Of a stretch of DNA of 64,000 nt, positions 32,952-54,045 are shown in pieces; position 1 is the stretch's first letter, and each line of letters starts with the position of its first letter. The stretch spans positions 420,128 through 484,127 of the forward strand of contig KV908350.1 in the NCBI GenBank assembly GCA_002005505.1. The letters run 5' to 3'. A program made the translations under genes and the position numbers. The stretch is from Botryococcus braunii (lineage: Eukaryota > Chlorophyta > Trebouxiophyceae). The notes below the pieces were generated by a model. The model was not told the origin of the DNA. It saw nothing but the letters and a program-made list of their open reading frames with translations, and did not search any database.

Positions 32952-34704
32952 GTACGGAAGGCCATGCTGGTGGGCCAATAGGATGAGACTTGCTGGTTGA
33001 GAAGAAGCACAAGAAGTTATTTGAGGGAACCCGGAGCAGATTAAAACCAGAATTCTGTAGATTCGAGGGGCGAAGGGTTGGAAAGGTGAGGACAGAGGTC
33101 CCCATGGATTTCGTTTGCAGAAACTTTATTGGCGTTGCAAGCTTTAGCCTACACGTAGCTACAAGTGAAACGCCAAGAAAGCTTCTGCAAGAACCAGATG
33201 AAATGCTGTGCCGTCTTCTTTTACGGAGTTAGAATGCAGCATGTAGGATTCATGGTTAGGGATTTGGGTATGCTCTACTTATTTAAAGCCTTTTCCCTAC
33301 GGTAGGAATCCGAACCTGAGCACTGTCCGGCGGTAGGATTCCTACCATAGCGAGCTTCGGAGCAGGGATTTTTTTTAAACCGGCTTGGCAGGGCCGGGCT
33401 CGATTCAATCGAGTCGATTATTGTGCACATGACAGGAAAGTGGGTTGATGTAACCCTCGTGACCAAGGCCACAGAACCCCCCTTGAGAAACAAGCAACGG
33501 TGAGCGCAACAGAACAGTCAATAACTATTTTTCAGCTGAACAGGTAGTCAGTAACAATAAAGAGGCTAGCAATAAAGATTTCCCACCATCGTCTAGATAG
33601 AAGTTGCATCTCGTGGGCAAAGGAGCGTCTCGTGCGGCAGGGGAACATATCCAAAGGTCCGTCACCATCTGTCCTTACGCTGCCTGCATCCCTTTTTATT
33701 TGTTATTCTCATACAAGGAAGAGAAGTGACTCAGCTGAAGGTAAGCAATTGCGGGCGATGGCCTGGTAGGCAGTTTTCAGTGCATGTCGTCTCGGCGTAA
33801 CCTTGGACAAGACCTGCATGTTTTGCAGACTAAATATGGTATTAGAAATGAATAGAGTATATTAAATTTTGAGGGAAGACTCTCGTTGTTGCTAGTCTGG
33901 AAGTGTTCGAGCGATTAACCCACACGGACGAGGCATCTGTCCCCTCCCCGACGTCGGAAAGTAGCTCTGGAGGCAATTGTCCTGTAGAACTGCTTTAGTC
34001 TAACTAATATCATCGTTTCCAAGAGTTCCGTATGCCACAGAAGTCTTTCGATGTAGTCTTGAGCTGCCCGTTCATTTTTGGAAGAAAGGGGATACGCGGC
34101 AGGGCCTACGCCTCACTCAATAAAGCTTTACCAGCATTTGAGTTCACGAATTTGCTTTTGATATCTTCATACTGAAGATATCTTAGACAAGCAGAGCCTC
34201 TTCGACACAGGTTTTTGCGGAATATAAACGGTGCAGTATCGATATGCGGATAGTTTTCTCCAACATCCAGAGTTCTTTTAAAAACATAGTTGTGCAATAT
34301 CGATATGATGATATATTACTCCATGTACAATTTCAATCTAAGATAGCTAAGGATAGGAGCAGTAGAACGTTTTAAGGACGTAGCAGTTGTCCCCTGACTT
34401 TCCAACTGGAGAGGTTTAAGTGCTAAGAACATGATATGAGTATGCCTGCAAGAGGGGCCTGATAAAATTTCCTGAACCATCTATGGGATGCCATACAAAA
34501 GCAGCACAAGCTTGCACATTTGTGTGCTTCGCTTTGATGGTTCGGCACTTCCTGGGATTTTCCAGTAGTCGTTGGGGCCTGCCTATCTAGGCAGGCCTTC
34601 AGAGGTCTTGCCAAAACTTCTTCTGACTTTCCAGCATACCCTTTAGTGTCAACTAACGACAGTGGTGGGAAACCTGCAGGGTGGTTCCCCTCACAGAGCC
34701 AAAG

Positions 34705-41970
<7,266 letters not shown>

Positions 41971-44900
41971 TTGCGCCTTCTCTCCCGAGTCCCCTCCCTT
42001 CTTCAAGCATGGCATTACGACCGCTGAACGCAGTTCTGAAAGTAATGGCCAACCAAGCACCATTTCGTTCTGTTCTGTTCTGTTCCCACCTCACTTTGTC
42101 TGTTGACATGTACAACTGATTTTGTTGTTTCACTCAGTAGCTCTCCACGCCTGCTTGGTGGTTTATCGCGGTTTCTGGGTCCACGGAATTGCTTTTCGTG
42201 TTCCAGTCGTTGACAGCAAAATGGAGTTGGTGAATGTGCAACCATTGGCGGTACTTAGTCAAAGATATTTGAACCACTCCCAAATCCTCTCACCCCTTTG
42301 CTGGATAATAAAGAGCCATGGTTATCCTTTGAATCTTTAGTACAGCAAAGTTGAGAGGCTATGTCTTTCACAGTGAATTGTCCCTAACATGGTGTCTATA
42401 ATCAAGGTATACACAAGGTATATACTGACAGGCTAGGTTTGGTTCCTAGCAGAACCCTATATTGGATTCCTGCGTGAAACAAACTCAGCCACTTCCATGC
42501 CGTGGCAGAACTGTAACGGAACAGCAAATTCAACTACTTTATAGCGGCTGTAAGTTAAGCCGGCAGAGGCTGTGTATGTCCTTTTGTACAGATGATGATA
42601 TGCAACAAGAGCAGAAATGGCGTTTGGGGCCACTTACTGCTCTCTGCTGAAAAGCCAGCGTTGGACACAGTCCCTCGGCAAGGCAGGTCATTGGATGAAA
42701 TGGTAGTAATAGTGGAAGCAAGTTAAATTTTGATACAATCAGAAGAATAGATAAATACGGAGGCGAGGAGGATATACATAAGGGATATACATAAGGGTTA
42801 AAAGGATATTGGATCTCTTGCTAGACTGCCATCTGAATTAGACGGGCAATGCAAGTAGTTGTCAGGCGTCGCCGCCAATCCTTTCCAGAGCTCATTGAGT
42901 TTGAAGTGAATGCATCAATAATAAGTAGAGTTCCCCGACAAGGGCCTGCTTTGTCCATTTAGCAGACAAAGCTGTCAAAAGAAGCGTGCAGGAGTGTCTG
43001 TGAGAACTAAAAAACTCTCAACATGATTTTACTTGAAATCCAGTTTAAGAGAACTACCCAAACTAGAAACTGCCTTTGTAAACCTTCTTTGAATTGGAGG
43101 GCGTAGAACGAGAAGGATGTCCTCAAGGATCTCTGCTCTCATACAAGGTGTGAGGAAATCAGTGTCTTGAGGCAGTATGCAGGAAAAAGAGTGCGACATG
43201 GCTTGAGAGTGCCTCTCGGGAAATGTGATGAACCTGGCAAGTATTTAAGACAAAGTTACAGGCAGTTTCATCCAACTCCACTTACCTTTCTGTTTGGTAG
43301 TGTGTGCTTTCCCCATGGGAGTGTGCAAGAGTGGGCTGTGCCCACGGCAAAGTACTTGAAGCAGAGCGCGTGGCAAAGTCTGCATAGCCTGTGGACAACA
43401 CCTGAAATTTTGTGTTGCCTGGACCGCTGCTATCAAGCATCCCTTCCTGGCTGCCATCATTGCTGGCAGGACTCGAACATGTATATTCGGTCCAAAGCTA
43501 GGGGAGCGGCAATGCAGTACTTGTGCAGGGAGTAGGCAAGTGCCTGTGCTGTTCCCAGACCAGCAGAAACCTGGTGGTTCACACGGAACTCTAAGTTATC
43601 GTTCACAAGTTACTCGTGCAGTGTGGAGCGCAAGTGTAAAATGTACTATCACTCCTGGCTACATCTGCCCGTTGATCAAGGAAGGAAAACCATGCAACTT
43701 TAAAGGTGCTGGCAAATTGTGTTGTTCTCACGTCTAGATCAAACAATGCCTGAGGAACGAGTGCCTGCACCGTCCACATGTGAGTAACATTGTTACACAC
43801 GTACAAGAGATGGAATCTGTAAGAAGAGCAGATTCCTCACTACATTTGCTGCTACGGAGGCTCATTAGGAAAGCTGATTAGGAAACCTCTTCTCACTTTT
43901 CATTACATATACATCCCACATCATGCTTGTTGTTTCCACTCTTGGCACTCCCAGGTCTGATCCATGCTAACTAGGTGGGAGTTCAGTAAAGCTGAGCAAC
44001 TTGCTTTGGAGGTTTTCCGCAGGAACCAAATGGACTGAGGTTAGACATTGCCAAGTCTTCTCCAGTTCCAACATGAGCCAACATGCCCCTCTGTTTGAAG
44101 GTGAAAAATACCAAGAGATAGAACAGAGGGAGGGTAGGGGTGTGAGGATTCGTGGGTTGTCGGTCTACAGCACAGTGTTGACGAGTAAACCTGGAATATA
44201 GAGGGCCCTGATTGCGCTTATCAAGCTCGAAAAAAATTTGAGGGGATCAATGGTAACCCAGTGAGCCGGTAGCTGCACCATTGGCGTGGGGCCAGGGAAC
44301 ACACCCTTGTGCTGCATCCCTGCAGAGTGACTGCCAAGGACTCTGACCATGGGCTGGGCCAAACGCAGAGGACAAATTCTCTCAGCAAATCTCCTTCGTG
44401 CCCAACAAGTAAGCAGGTACGCCATGCTGTCCAACATACCGACAGGCAGCACAAACATGTATCAGTCCAGGCCCGACAGTTACACGTGTGTAATTTTGTG
44501 CACACAATTTCACACAATTCTTTATATAATGCAATACCCATGGCAGCCCACGGTGTCAGTCATGAGGTTGTGATCGACATTTGTTCAAGCTGTCCTCTCA
44601 GCACTCAGGGCCTGCTGCTGTCGTACTACTGATTGGTATAGAGCGGGGAACAGACCGGGGATTGGGATGGGGATTGTCTCAAAACTCAACGTCAACTTGG
44701 GGCGCCCTCAGGGACTCTCGTGGAGGCTGGGTGAAAGTAATGCTAATTAGGTTATAAGGTTACCATGGACACAGAGTGAACCCCACGCATTGTGGAGGAT
44801 AACTTCCGTTGGGCTTACGAATTTGAGTGAGAGGAGTCCAGACCCTATTTCCTTCCTTCCACATGAACGGAGGACAAGGTAGATGGATCGCAGGTCTAGG

Positions 44901-46032
44901 CATGAACAACGGCCAGAAGGAAGTTTTGTAAGAGTCCTTCCTTCCATATCCAGCAGGAGGTCAACGTCGCCATCGGACAAGGCATGCTAAGTGTGTAGTG
45001 TCTGCCTGCCGACCATGCACCTTACTTCTTTCATCTTATCAGAGGGACCTTATCGGAGCAATGACATGCTCTACCCAGGCATTGGCTCTTCCTTGTTGTA
45101 CTCTCGCAAGGAAACGCAAGGTCTTTGTGAAAGCTCATGTGAAAGAAGCATCCTTTAAAGTCCTGTCCTGAAGTACATAGGAAATGTGCCGCCGCTGACA
45201 CATATTCCCATGCATGTCCACGACCATGAGTGATAGCAAGGAAAGCAGAGATTGCCCCTCTTGACAGGCAGCGAAGTGTAATCAGAAGAAGAAGAAGCAG
45301 CAGCAGCAGAAGCAGCAGCAGCAGTAGAAGACGAAGGGCGATCCGAGCCCAAGCCACTTTCCCCATCATGCTCTACCTAATGATAGCCAACATGAGATAC
45401 AGGTGATGAATCTGCTAAGCCAACATATTCCTGGACATCAAGGACAAGTAGGAAACATTTCGTGAATGGGTTGGAGGTATCAGGGGGTCCTCCCTGCATG
45501 GAGCCGGACTACTCAGAATTCCAGCTGGTCGACAAAGTCATAAATCCAGGTTGCTATGGGCTCAACCTTGCCAAAAATTCTCCGCTACTATCTCCTTCAA
45601 GAACATCTGGTGAACCTCAATGTATTAAAGACAAAGCGTGTAGACTGCTTGCAGTCTACGGATATTACAATGAGAAACGATTTTTGAAGAGTTGACCGCC
45701 AAAAGTATTGGCATTAAGTTTAAGCCTTCCGCATCGCACAGGAACAGACAGGTGCGGATTCGCAAGAATCAGGCCCTTTTAATTTACAATGCACATATGT
45801 CTAGCATGCGGCAGAACTGTCAATGGGTTATCACACGCGTTCATTACGTGCCCTCAACGCGAAGGACCCGAGCAAGGGGAGACACAGCAGAGAGCGCTCT
45901 CTGAGCCTCTGAGGGGAGAATCTCATTACCATTACTGTTGCCATTGTTCAATAAGTTCTTGGCCGCAGTAAACACTTGGCAATGAGATTTTGCCGAGGTC
46001 ATAACATTGAAGGAAAGAGACGGTGACAAGCC
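41971..46032. other. Intergenic region between two convergent genes
   Basis: The secreted-protein gene ends at 41970 and the coiled-coil gene ends at 46033 on the other strand, so both 3' ends face this stretch. Visible items are a TTCTG run (42066-42085), an AGAAGC/AGC triplet run (45283-45330) and scattered short ORFs. A short frame near 45786-45850 contains a C-x2-C-x8-H-x4-C pattern but no supporting context. I recognise no gene. Confidence 0.55.
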
Positions 46033-47484
46033 CTAAGGGAGCTTATTTTCCTTATCCAAAAGAGCTGTGGTAAGGGGCATGGGACGGGTCGCCTTGACCT
46101 TCAGGGGGCCTGGGTCAAGAGGGAGACCCGCCTGCTGCAATGCACTTTCCGCCGCCGACAACTGCCTTTTCAGCACCTGCATGCCATCCCCTTCCTCTTT
46201 ATAGCAAAGCGTTTCAGACCACTGTCGAGACAGCTCCTGACATAGGCCACACTAGGCATGCACAAGTCAACGAGGTTGTCACACATGTCTCCATTCATCC
46301 TGCATCCCCCAGGCGACTACGCTAACTCATCATCCTCTTCTGCGGTAGTGGCTGGTCATTGAATTAACTCCTTGTTTGGTAACGGGTTGAGGTGGCCTCA
46401 CAGGTCCCTAAACAAATGAGAATACTCACAAAGTAGGAGTGAAGCACCTGAATCTCGCGAGCATGACGATTGGTGGCGAAGTCGAGCTCGTACTCCAGGG
46501 CGCGCACATCTTGGAGGCGGTCAAACAGAGACAGATCGCCCCCGCTGGCCTTCAGGTCTTCGCGCAAGCGGAACTGCATGGCCTGCAGCTTCTCTTCCCG
46601 CCGCTTTCCACGCCGCACCTCTGTCTCGAGCCCTGCCACTTTGGCTTCCAGCTCAGCCTGCACACCACCTGGAAACTTCAACCACACAAAACCTTGGAGA
46701 GACAAGCTTTTCCAATATCCTTCATACCTCCCCCCCCCCCCCCAACCGTGCCCTGGCGGGAGTGCTTTGGTGGTGGGCAGGACTAAGAGCACACGTGGGG
46801 GGGGGGGGGGATAGAGACAGGGGGGAGCGAGAGAAGGGAGAGGGACAAAGAGAGGGTGCAAATGTTCTGAGCTGCTTTCCATGACTCTTCATCCTCAGGT
46901 AGAAAACTAAGGTTGACTCTTCATTCTCAGGTAAAAGATTAACATCTCCACCAGTCGCATGGCAGGTTGAAGCATGTGGAGTTGCAGTGTGCGGATGAAA
47001 TCACGGCCGTGTGTCCACAAAGAAGCCGTGACCGCTTATCTGATTGGAACTGATGGGCATTACCCCAGCACAAGCCTGGTTCTTGACACTGCCCCGGAAG
47101 GCAATACCCCTCAAGGCGACGACTTGGAACGCAGCGAACTCAGCAACAGTCCAACCCCCTCCATATGGCAGATTGCATGGCATCAACACTGGACCTGCTA
47201 CTCCAGAGGGACAGTAGCCGGAGCTTCAGGCCAATCCAGATGCCCCATATGGCGCAGGGACACCGGAAAGACACGAAAGTCACATAACTATACACAGGCA
47301 GACACTACAAAAGCAGACTTTTCTGCAATCATGTGCAGGATGCGTCGCCTGAAGGGGAGGGAGGCACCAGGGTGGCGCTGCTGGTGGCGGAAGGAGGAGC
47401 ACTGGGGGCGCTGGCCTGGCTGAGGCGGTGCTGCAAGCTCAGCACGCTGGCGTTCAGACTTGCAATGGTCCGCTCTGCTTTCTC
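46033..47484 (-). CDS. C-terminal exons of the coiled-coil gene
   Basis: Exon 47368-47484 ends the repetitive region with a Ser/Ala/Pro-rich [15 protein letters not shown]. Exon 46430-46657 returns to coil and then has [20 protein letters not shown], ending HSYF at a strong donor TTT|GTGAGT. The last exon gives [19 protein letters not shown] and a non-helical tail [20 protein letters not shown]. Reading through the donor at 47367 would give a short alternative end with a stop at 47329. Confidence 0.8.
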
Positions 47485-48248
47485 CTGCCCAGCCCCCGAA
47501 CATGGGTCAGCTTACCAGCCTCCTCGCTGTAAAACGGCACTCTGAGCTCTGGCAATGAGCACACAATGGCTGAAGCCTCGAGCACGGCAATTTAAAGCCC
47601 AAGCAGGAGATTCTGGGGCAGCCTTTGAAGTGCTTGGAACAGGCAGCATCAGAAGAACAGGAGAGCATCAAGCAACAGCAGCATTGGGGAGGCAGGCCAT
47701 CGAGATGAACAGTCAACATCAAGTGGCCACACATGAGCGTGTGTGAGTGCGAATGTGTGTGTTGTGCGTGTTTTATCTGTTTAGTGTGGGGGAGGCGGTG
47801 ATGGAGGACGGCGTGTGTGTGTTCTACAGAGACATGAGGTCACAACAAAGGGGGATTTAGAGGTGGAAGGGTGTTCTGGCTTGAATCTTTTTGAAGGCCG
47901 TAAACTCGCCAAGTAAGTGGAGGGGGGGGGGGGGGAAGGGAGGAGGGGAAGCACCAGGGCGGCGCTGCGCTGGCCGGCATCGGAAGCCGTGGAAGCCAGC
48001 TGACGGGACAGAGAGGCAACGCGGCTCTCTGCCTGGGCCAGGCCAGTGGCCAGTGAGGTAGCTCGCTCCTCCGCACCCACCTTTGCAGCCACAGCCTTCG
48101 CCATCTGCTGCTCCAGGACCGCTACTGCCTGCTTGCCCCTCCGAGCACTTTCAGGGCGACTCTCTGGGTTTCACAACCAATCCCCCCACCCCAAACACCA
48201 CACAGCGTGTGCACACCAACGTACGCTGAGCACGCTCAGTTGTTTGCG

Positions 48249-48295
<47 letters not shown>

Positions 48296-51200
48296 CCATG
48301 CCTGTTCCTTGATAAATGTTGTGAATAGAAGTGCTGGTACCCCCACGGTCATCAAGCGCTCGGAAAGGGCTTTCTACGTCTTGTGTCCGCATACAACCTC
48401 CATTAAGGGTGACAGGGCTCCTATCCCCTTAAGGCCACAAGCCCTTGCAGTCCACTCCTAGCCCTCTTGGCCCGCAGCCCTTTTGTTGCTGATGTGCCTC
48501 AGAGATCGTGGAGAGCAATACGTGCACGTAAGTAATGGGAAAAGGGTAAAAGAGAAGGCACAGGCAGGGGCTGGCTTGGAAGATGTGACCTCCTGATGTT
48601 CGCGAGACGCCTTTTCAGCAGCATGCCCCTCTTCTTGGCTGACCCTTTCTGCGGCAGCGGCCGCCTGCTGTCGTGCCGTTCCCAGTGCCCCCTGTACCCT
48701 CAGCCCCCGTTTTCAGTTTCCTTGCCACAGCGCCACACCCTGATCTTCATCATGAGGCGTGCACACACTGGCCCAGACGTGGCCTAACATACCACCTTTC
48801 GCCTCCTTCGGAGAGGCTTAAGAAACAACCTCCCACCCTTTTACAACATACAACAGGCCAAAGTTATGGCAATGAAACCAGCAAACACTTCGTAGTGTGC
48901 CCTTTTCAACTGGAAAGATGAACACAGTGAAATTAGACATGCCTTACCAACACCCCCCCCCCTCCCCGGGCCGCCACCTCGGCCACCCGGGGGACAGACC
49001 TGGGCAGACACACAAGTATGTAGTTGGAGGCAGGCACACGACGATGAGGCTTCGCTACCATATCCATCATGTCTGAAGTATGTATTGAACTGCGGCCAGG
49101 TAAAGGGGGGGGGGGGGGCAGGCAGGACTGAGGCTGGTCGCCTGCCCGCATCCACAGGCACAGGGTCCTCTCCATGAAGAGGAGGGGGGGGGGGGGCCAA
49201 TCGAGCGCAGTACTGAAAGGTGTGCACTGAAATCCTCACCTGCCAGGCACAGGACTGAAGGCTGTGTACATGACTCTTCACGTGCCGAGCCCCATCACTT
49301 GGCACCAGAAAGGCACTGAGGATTGACCATTGGCCAAGACATTACTTACAAAGCCATGCAGACCCAACATCACTCTCCACAAGCGATGGCAGGAGCAGGC
49401 AAGTCCTGGAAGTGTGGTTTACTGGGCAAGAGGACGGAGGCCATCACCTCCAGCTGTGTGATTCTGGAAAGGCAGTCCTGGTGCTGCACCCGCAGAGCCC
49501 CAAGCTCGGCAGTGCGGGTAGCCAGCTCGGCCCCCGCCTGCCGAAGACGCTGTTGAAGGGCCTCCAGCTGGCTGTTGGCCTCTGCTTGTGCTGCTGCTGC
49601 TTGCCTCTGCTCCTCCTCCAGCTGCCTCTCATGCTCTCCCTGTAACTCCACAGTGTGTCCCTTTTGATGCAGCCCTCTTATGATTCCGGTGCCTTGTACC
49701 TGACATCCAGTATTTCCGGCCGGAACCCAAGGATGAAGGAAAAATTATCTATGTCTAACGCACTTAGCATAACGAATCCAGGCCATTGAAGACTTACATT
49801 ATCTTAGATCATTATGAGCTGGGAACGTCCCTCCCCCCCCCCCCCCCCCAGAAGAAGAGCAGGCTGGGCACACGTTAGGAATGGACGCATCCTCCCCTTA
49901 CAATATCCCTCCGAGCCCCCTCTGTTTCCTTTTTCATGCCATCAGTCCTCTGGTGAACCCGGAGAGAGCCTTGCAGCCTTTCAGCCAACTCCCCCCCCCC
50001 CCCCCGGGGCACTACATGCCCACCCATACAGAGGGAGGGCGGGCTGCTCTATATGCACAAGAAGGGCACTACTGACAGCAAAGTGAGAAGAAGGCAAGGA
50101 AGGCAAGGAAACCCACGGACGGAGAACACCGCTGCACCAAAGAAATGGGCTTGCCTCTGACCCGAGGAGGGGGAGGGGGAGATGTCCCTGTCCTGTATCA
50201 AACAAAGGTGTCTGCGGGAGCACTTGCCTTGAGAGCGGCTAAGGCCTTGTCGGTGGCAGCCCCAGTGGAGGCTCGAAGCACCTCCAACTCACGAGAAGCT
50301 GCTGCCAGCTGGGAGCGCGAGGCCTCGGCTGCGTCTCGAGATTTGGTCCTCAGAGCTTCGGCCTCAGTCTTCACTTCCTGGGCCTCCTGCTCCAGCCTCT
50401 CCGCCTGCCAGCACCGCACCTCTCCCCCTTCACTTCTGCAGTTCTGTGTAGGCCCGGGAGAGGACCAGAGCCCCCTCCCACTTATTTAAGCTCACTACTT
50501 CAAGCCATTGAATAAGCATGGAAGCCGCAAGTAAGGCCGCAAACAAGTAGTGTGCAAAGCATGTTCCAAGAGGAGAGGGAACCCTCTTTCAGTCATGGGG
50601 TACATGTTTCTTAAAAAAACCATGGACATCTCTGTAAATCTGAAAAAGGACTGCCAGCATGGCGCATGATCATGCCCCCCCCGCCCCACACCTAACCACC
50701 AGCGCACGCACACATGAGGCCATGCAGACAAGACACAGAAGCGGGAGAGCTGGCAATGTGGGGTGTTACGCACCCGATCAGTGGCGATGCGGGCGCGCTC
50801 ACGCTGCTCATCGGCAGCAGACTGGGCCGAGGAGGCCTGGGCGCGGGCATCTGAAAGGCGGGCTTGCAAGTCTGCGCAGCTGTGCTCCAGGCCGGCAATG
50901 CGCGCCTCCGCCTGCGCCAGCTGAGCTTCCAGGGAGGAAACCTGCCCCTCCAGCCCGCCCACCAACTGGGCAGCACGCGCCCTCTCCGCCTCCAGCGTGT
51001 CTCCCATCTGCCTCCCCGCCCCCTCATTCAGTTCCTTCTCTGCCTGATTTGCCCTCGTCTTCCTGCCCCCTCCTCTTCAGCCCTAGTGACTGCTCCTAGA
51101 AGTAAATATTCCTTCTTCCTTGCTTCATGCCACATAAGCCTACCAACTTTCACCCTTCCCCTCACAAGAGGCCTCCATCCATTTGTCAATCATGCACCTG

Positions 51201-53967
51201 GCCCTGACCAAGAAACAAACTTCAATATGCATCTGCATGGCCTATAATCCACTTGTAAGCTATGTGCTGCGCCCCATCCCCATCAACATTTGAAGACAAG
51301 AGTCCAGGAAATGAGCCCGCAGATCTTAATGAATAGACAGGAACGGGGGCACCCCCCAGGAAGGGAGACGAGGGGCTTCTCTGCTACACTCGGAGGAGTG
51401 CTTCTATACGACTTGCAGAGTGTAACACCCTTGGGAACGCCAGGCAAGGTGTTAATGACTCGAAGGAGAGTCTCTCAAGACATTGGGGGCCTTTCGCTTT
51501 TCGGGGGACCAAGAGCTGACCTTCCGGAGTCCCGGGAATCTAGGGCCTGTGCCCTTGCCTGCAGGGCTATGCACTGTGCAGATTATGTAGCCAGTGCAGA
51601 TTTCATACCTGTTGAAGGTCGGCCTGGAAGCAGGAGTGCAGAGCGGCAGCCTGAGCTCGCACATCTGAGAGGACTGCCTCGCCGTCCGCCAGTTGCTGCT
51701 GCACCTCCGCATATCGTGCCTTCGCGCCTTCCAGCTCCAGTTGCACATCCTACGCGGGCCCCACACGTCCGTACATGAAGCAGCACAGAGGTGCTTTGCC
51801 ATGCTTGCACTTCCAGAAGATGCTGTTACATGAATCAGCCAGCCCCCTGGAAAAAACCCCACAAGAGGCCCCAGAAATCCAAAAATCCCACTTGAAAGCC
51901 CCCAAAAATCCAAAGCCTTGCTTGGCTGCCCCACAAGCAGGATAACAAACCTGCCACAAAACCCGAAAAAATGGGACGAAAGTTTATTAAAAACGCTCCA
52001 AACATGATCATTCAACTTCAAGTGTGCCACTGTCCATATCTTTGCTCCCCCCCCCTGTACGGGTCCCACGGTACGGTTGCTGGCGAGCGGGAGGTTTGCG
52101 AATCATGCACATGGCCTCTTGTTGTTTGTAGATGCAGACGGCAGGAACCGAGGCAGCAGGCTTCACGGATAAACCAAGGGGGAGCGAAAAGGGGGTGCGC
52201 ACCTGCAAGCGGCCATGGGTGTTGGACAGCTGGTCCTCGGCCTGGGCCTTTTCAGACTCCAGGCGCTGGGCGAACTCGGTCCACTTTTGGGCGCTGCTGA
52301 CGGCTTCGGCGAGGCGGGACTCCCAGTCGGCATCGCTGGCCTCCCGCTCCTGCCTGGCGGCCTCCGCCTCCGCGTCCTTCCTCTCCAGAGCTTCCTGCGT
52401 GTCGCCTCTGCAATCTCAGGCAAAGCGTGATAGCTGCCGGAGCTGTAACCCTAAACCCACTTGGAGCCCAGAGGGGCCATCATGATGGTTTGAGGGGGAG
52501 CGCGGGGAGGGCTCTCTCTTAGAGCTGGCGGAAGAGGGCGAGACGGAAGGCAGGGGGTTCAAGTTCTTCCCCGAGGGTGGAACGGAGCGAGATTCAGCTC
52601 CCTGTCCTCCAAGTCATCAACTAGGGGCCACTGATCATTGTAGGGAAGCACTAATTCAAGTTGAACACGAATGCAAGGCTGGTGTTGGAAAGAGGAAGAA
52701 GACAAGGGCACCTGCTGAGAGGCGAGCTGGCGGCGGAGCTCCATCTCTGCATCAGCCAGTGAGGATGCGCTGCCAGAAACATCCCGCAGCCTGGCCTGGA
52801 GAGCCGAAACCTCCTCCTTCGTGACTGCTAGCTCTTCTCGCAACCCCTGAGCCTGCTCCCCCCGAACCCCCCTGATATCCTCCTCCTGCCTTCTCTTTTC
52901 AATCCTGTGAAACGGCCTTAATTCCACAACCGCATCTCATAGGCTTCAAATGAAACAGGACGTACAGGCGGACCCAACGAAACCGCATCCAGTAGCACAC
53001 AGGGAACCTGCCTTACTAGACATCGGCAGGACATAACCGGCATGAGAAGTTCACGCAAATGCGTTTCCCCCTTAGGGGCTGGATGAATTGTACCCTGCCA
53101 GGCCCAACCTGCAGCCCTGCTCACAGGAGATGCCGTCCACCAAGGACTGCCCCTGGTAATGCCACCGCACAGGTGGAAATCCGACAGGGAGGTCTTCCTT
53201 CAGAGGCTGTCCCCATTCCCTCACCGCTGTGGAGGGGCGTCGTAGAATCAAACCAGGACTTGATCAACAGATGGAGTTTTTTGAACTAGTGGGGGAACTC
53301 TTTGGGTAACTCACTGGCAGGGAAGGACAAGAGCCTTGGACAGCCCAGTGCCCAGCAATACTATTGAAACACAGCTTTTGGTCCAGATCTTCGAGGTTGA
53401 AAGGATACCTCCAGGCTCTTCCCTCCCACTGACTCCAACCCCAGTGCGTAAATATGTAACCCCGGACTGAAAAGACCCACCTCAGCTTGCAGAGAGGCGA
53501 GACTTTCGCCCAGCTGGTCTGCTCGCACTGCGGCAGCATGCCCCTCTGCAAGCGCGGCTGCATGCTCCTGACTGATCCGCTCTTTCTCACTGTTGAGGGC
53601 ATTCATATCTCCTTCCAACTCCTCCACTCGAGCTGCAGATCCCCAACGTGGGATTTGGGGTCAAAAGACCTTAGCCGAACTGCAGCAAGAAGACGGGGAG
53701 ACAAAACATGCACAGCCTCGGCAAACGAGTCAAGTGTAAGTCTGCATTCACGTGTGCACTTGAATAGACCCTTCCCTCCCTGTCTTCACGCTTAATTCTT
53801 CGTGCTGGACGGCACCTCCCATAGCATTACTACTCCCTCATGTTTTATACACAGGGGCCTTTCCGCCCACGGAACCCCCCCTCCCCACTTACACACGTGC
53901 CCACTCACACTGAAGATGTTACTGCTTTCATCAATATCGGTGGAGGCGCTTTCAGAGCCCCCTGCAC

Positions 53968-54005
<38 letters not shown>

Positions 54006-54013
54006 GACGCACG

Positions 54014-54045
<32 letters not shown>

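Larger units (their letters stand above)
31471..34704. other. Intergenic region rich in inverted repeats
   Basis: No exon chain or known domain is seen. At least eight inverted repeats occur in 3.2 kb: 31711-31724, 32446-32477 (32 bp, perfect), 32790-32812, 32910-32951 (42 bp, one mismatched pair), 33301-33346 (11-bp arms), about 33399-33413, 34160-34182 and 34576-34597. It separates the copia 3' LTR from the start of the plus-strand secreted-protein gene. Confidence 0.6.

Noticed and set aside
45786..45850. Zinc-ribbon-like C-x2-C-x8-H-x4-C in a short frame
   Set aside because: Only about 60 residues, no neighbouring domain and no splice-consistent partners; it could be a chance pattern or a decayed retroelement tail.
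52886..52904. Acceptor at 52904 for the exon ending 52712
   Set aside because: It would need a phase-2 donor upstream, but the preceding exon ends in phase 0; the acceptor at 52885 fits.
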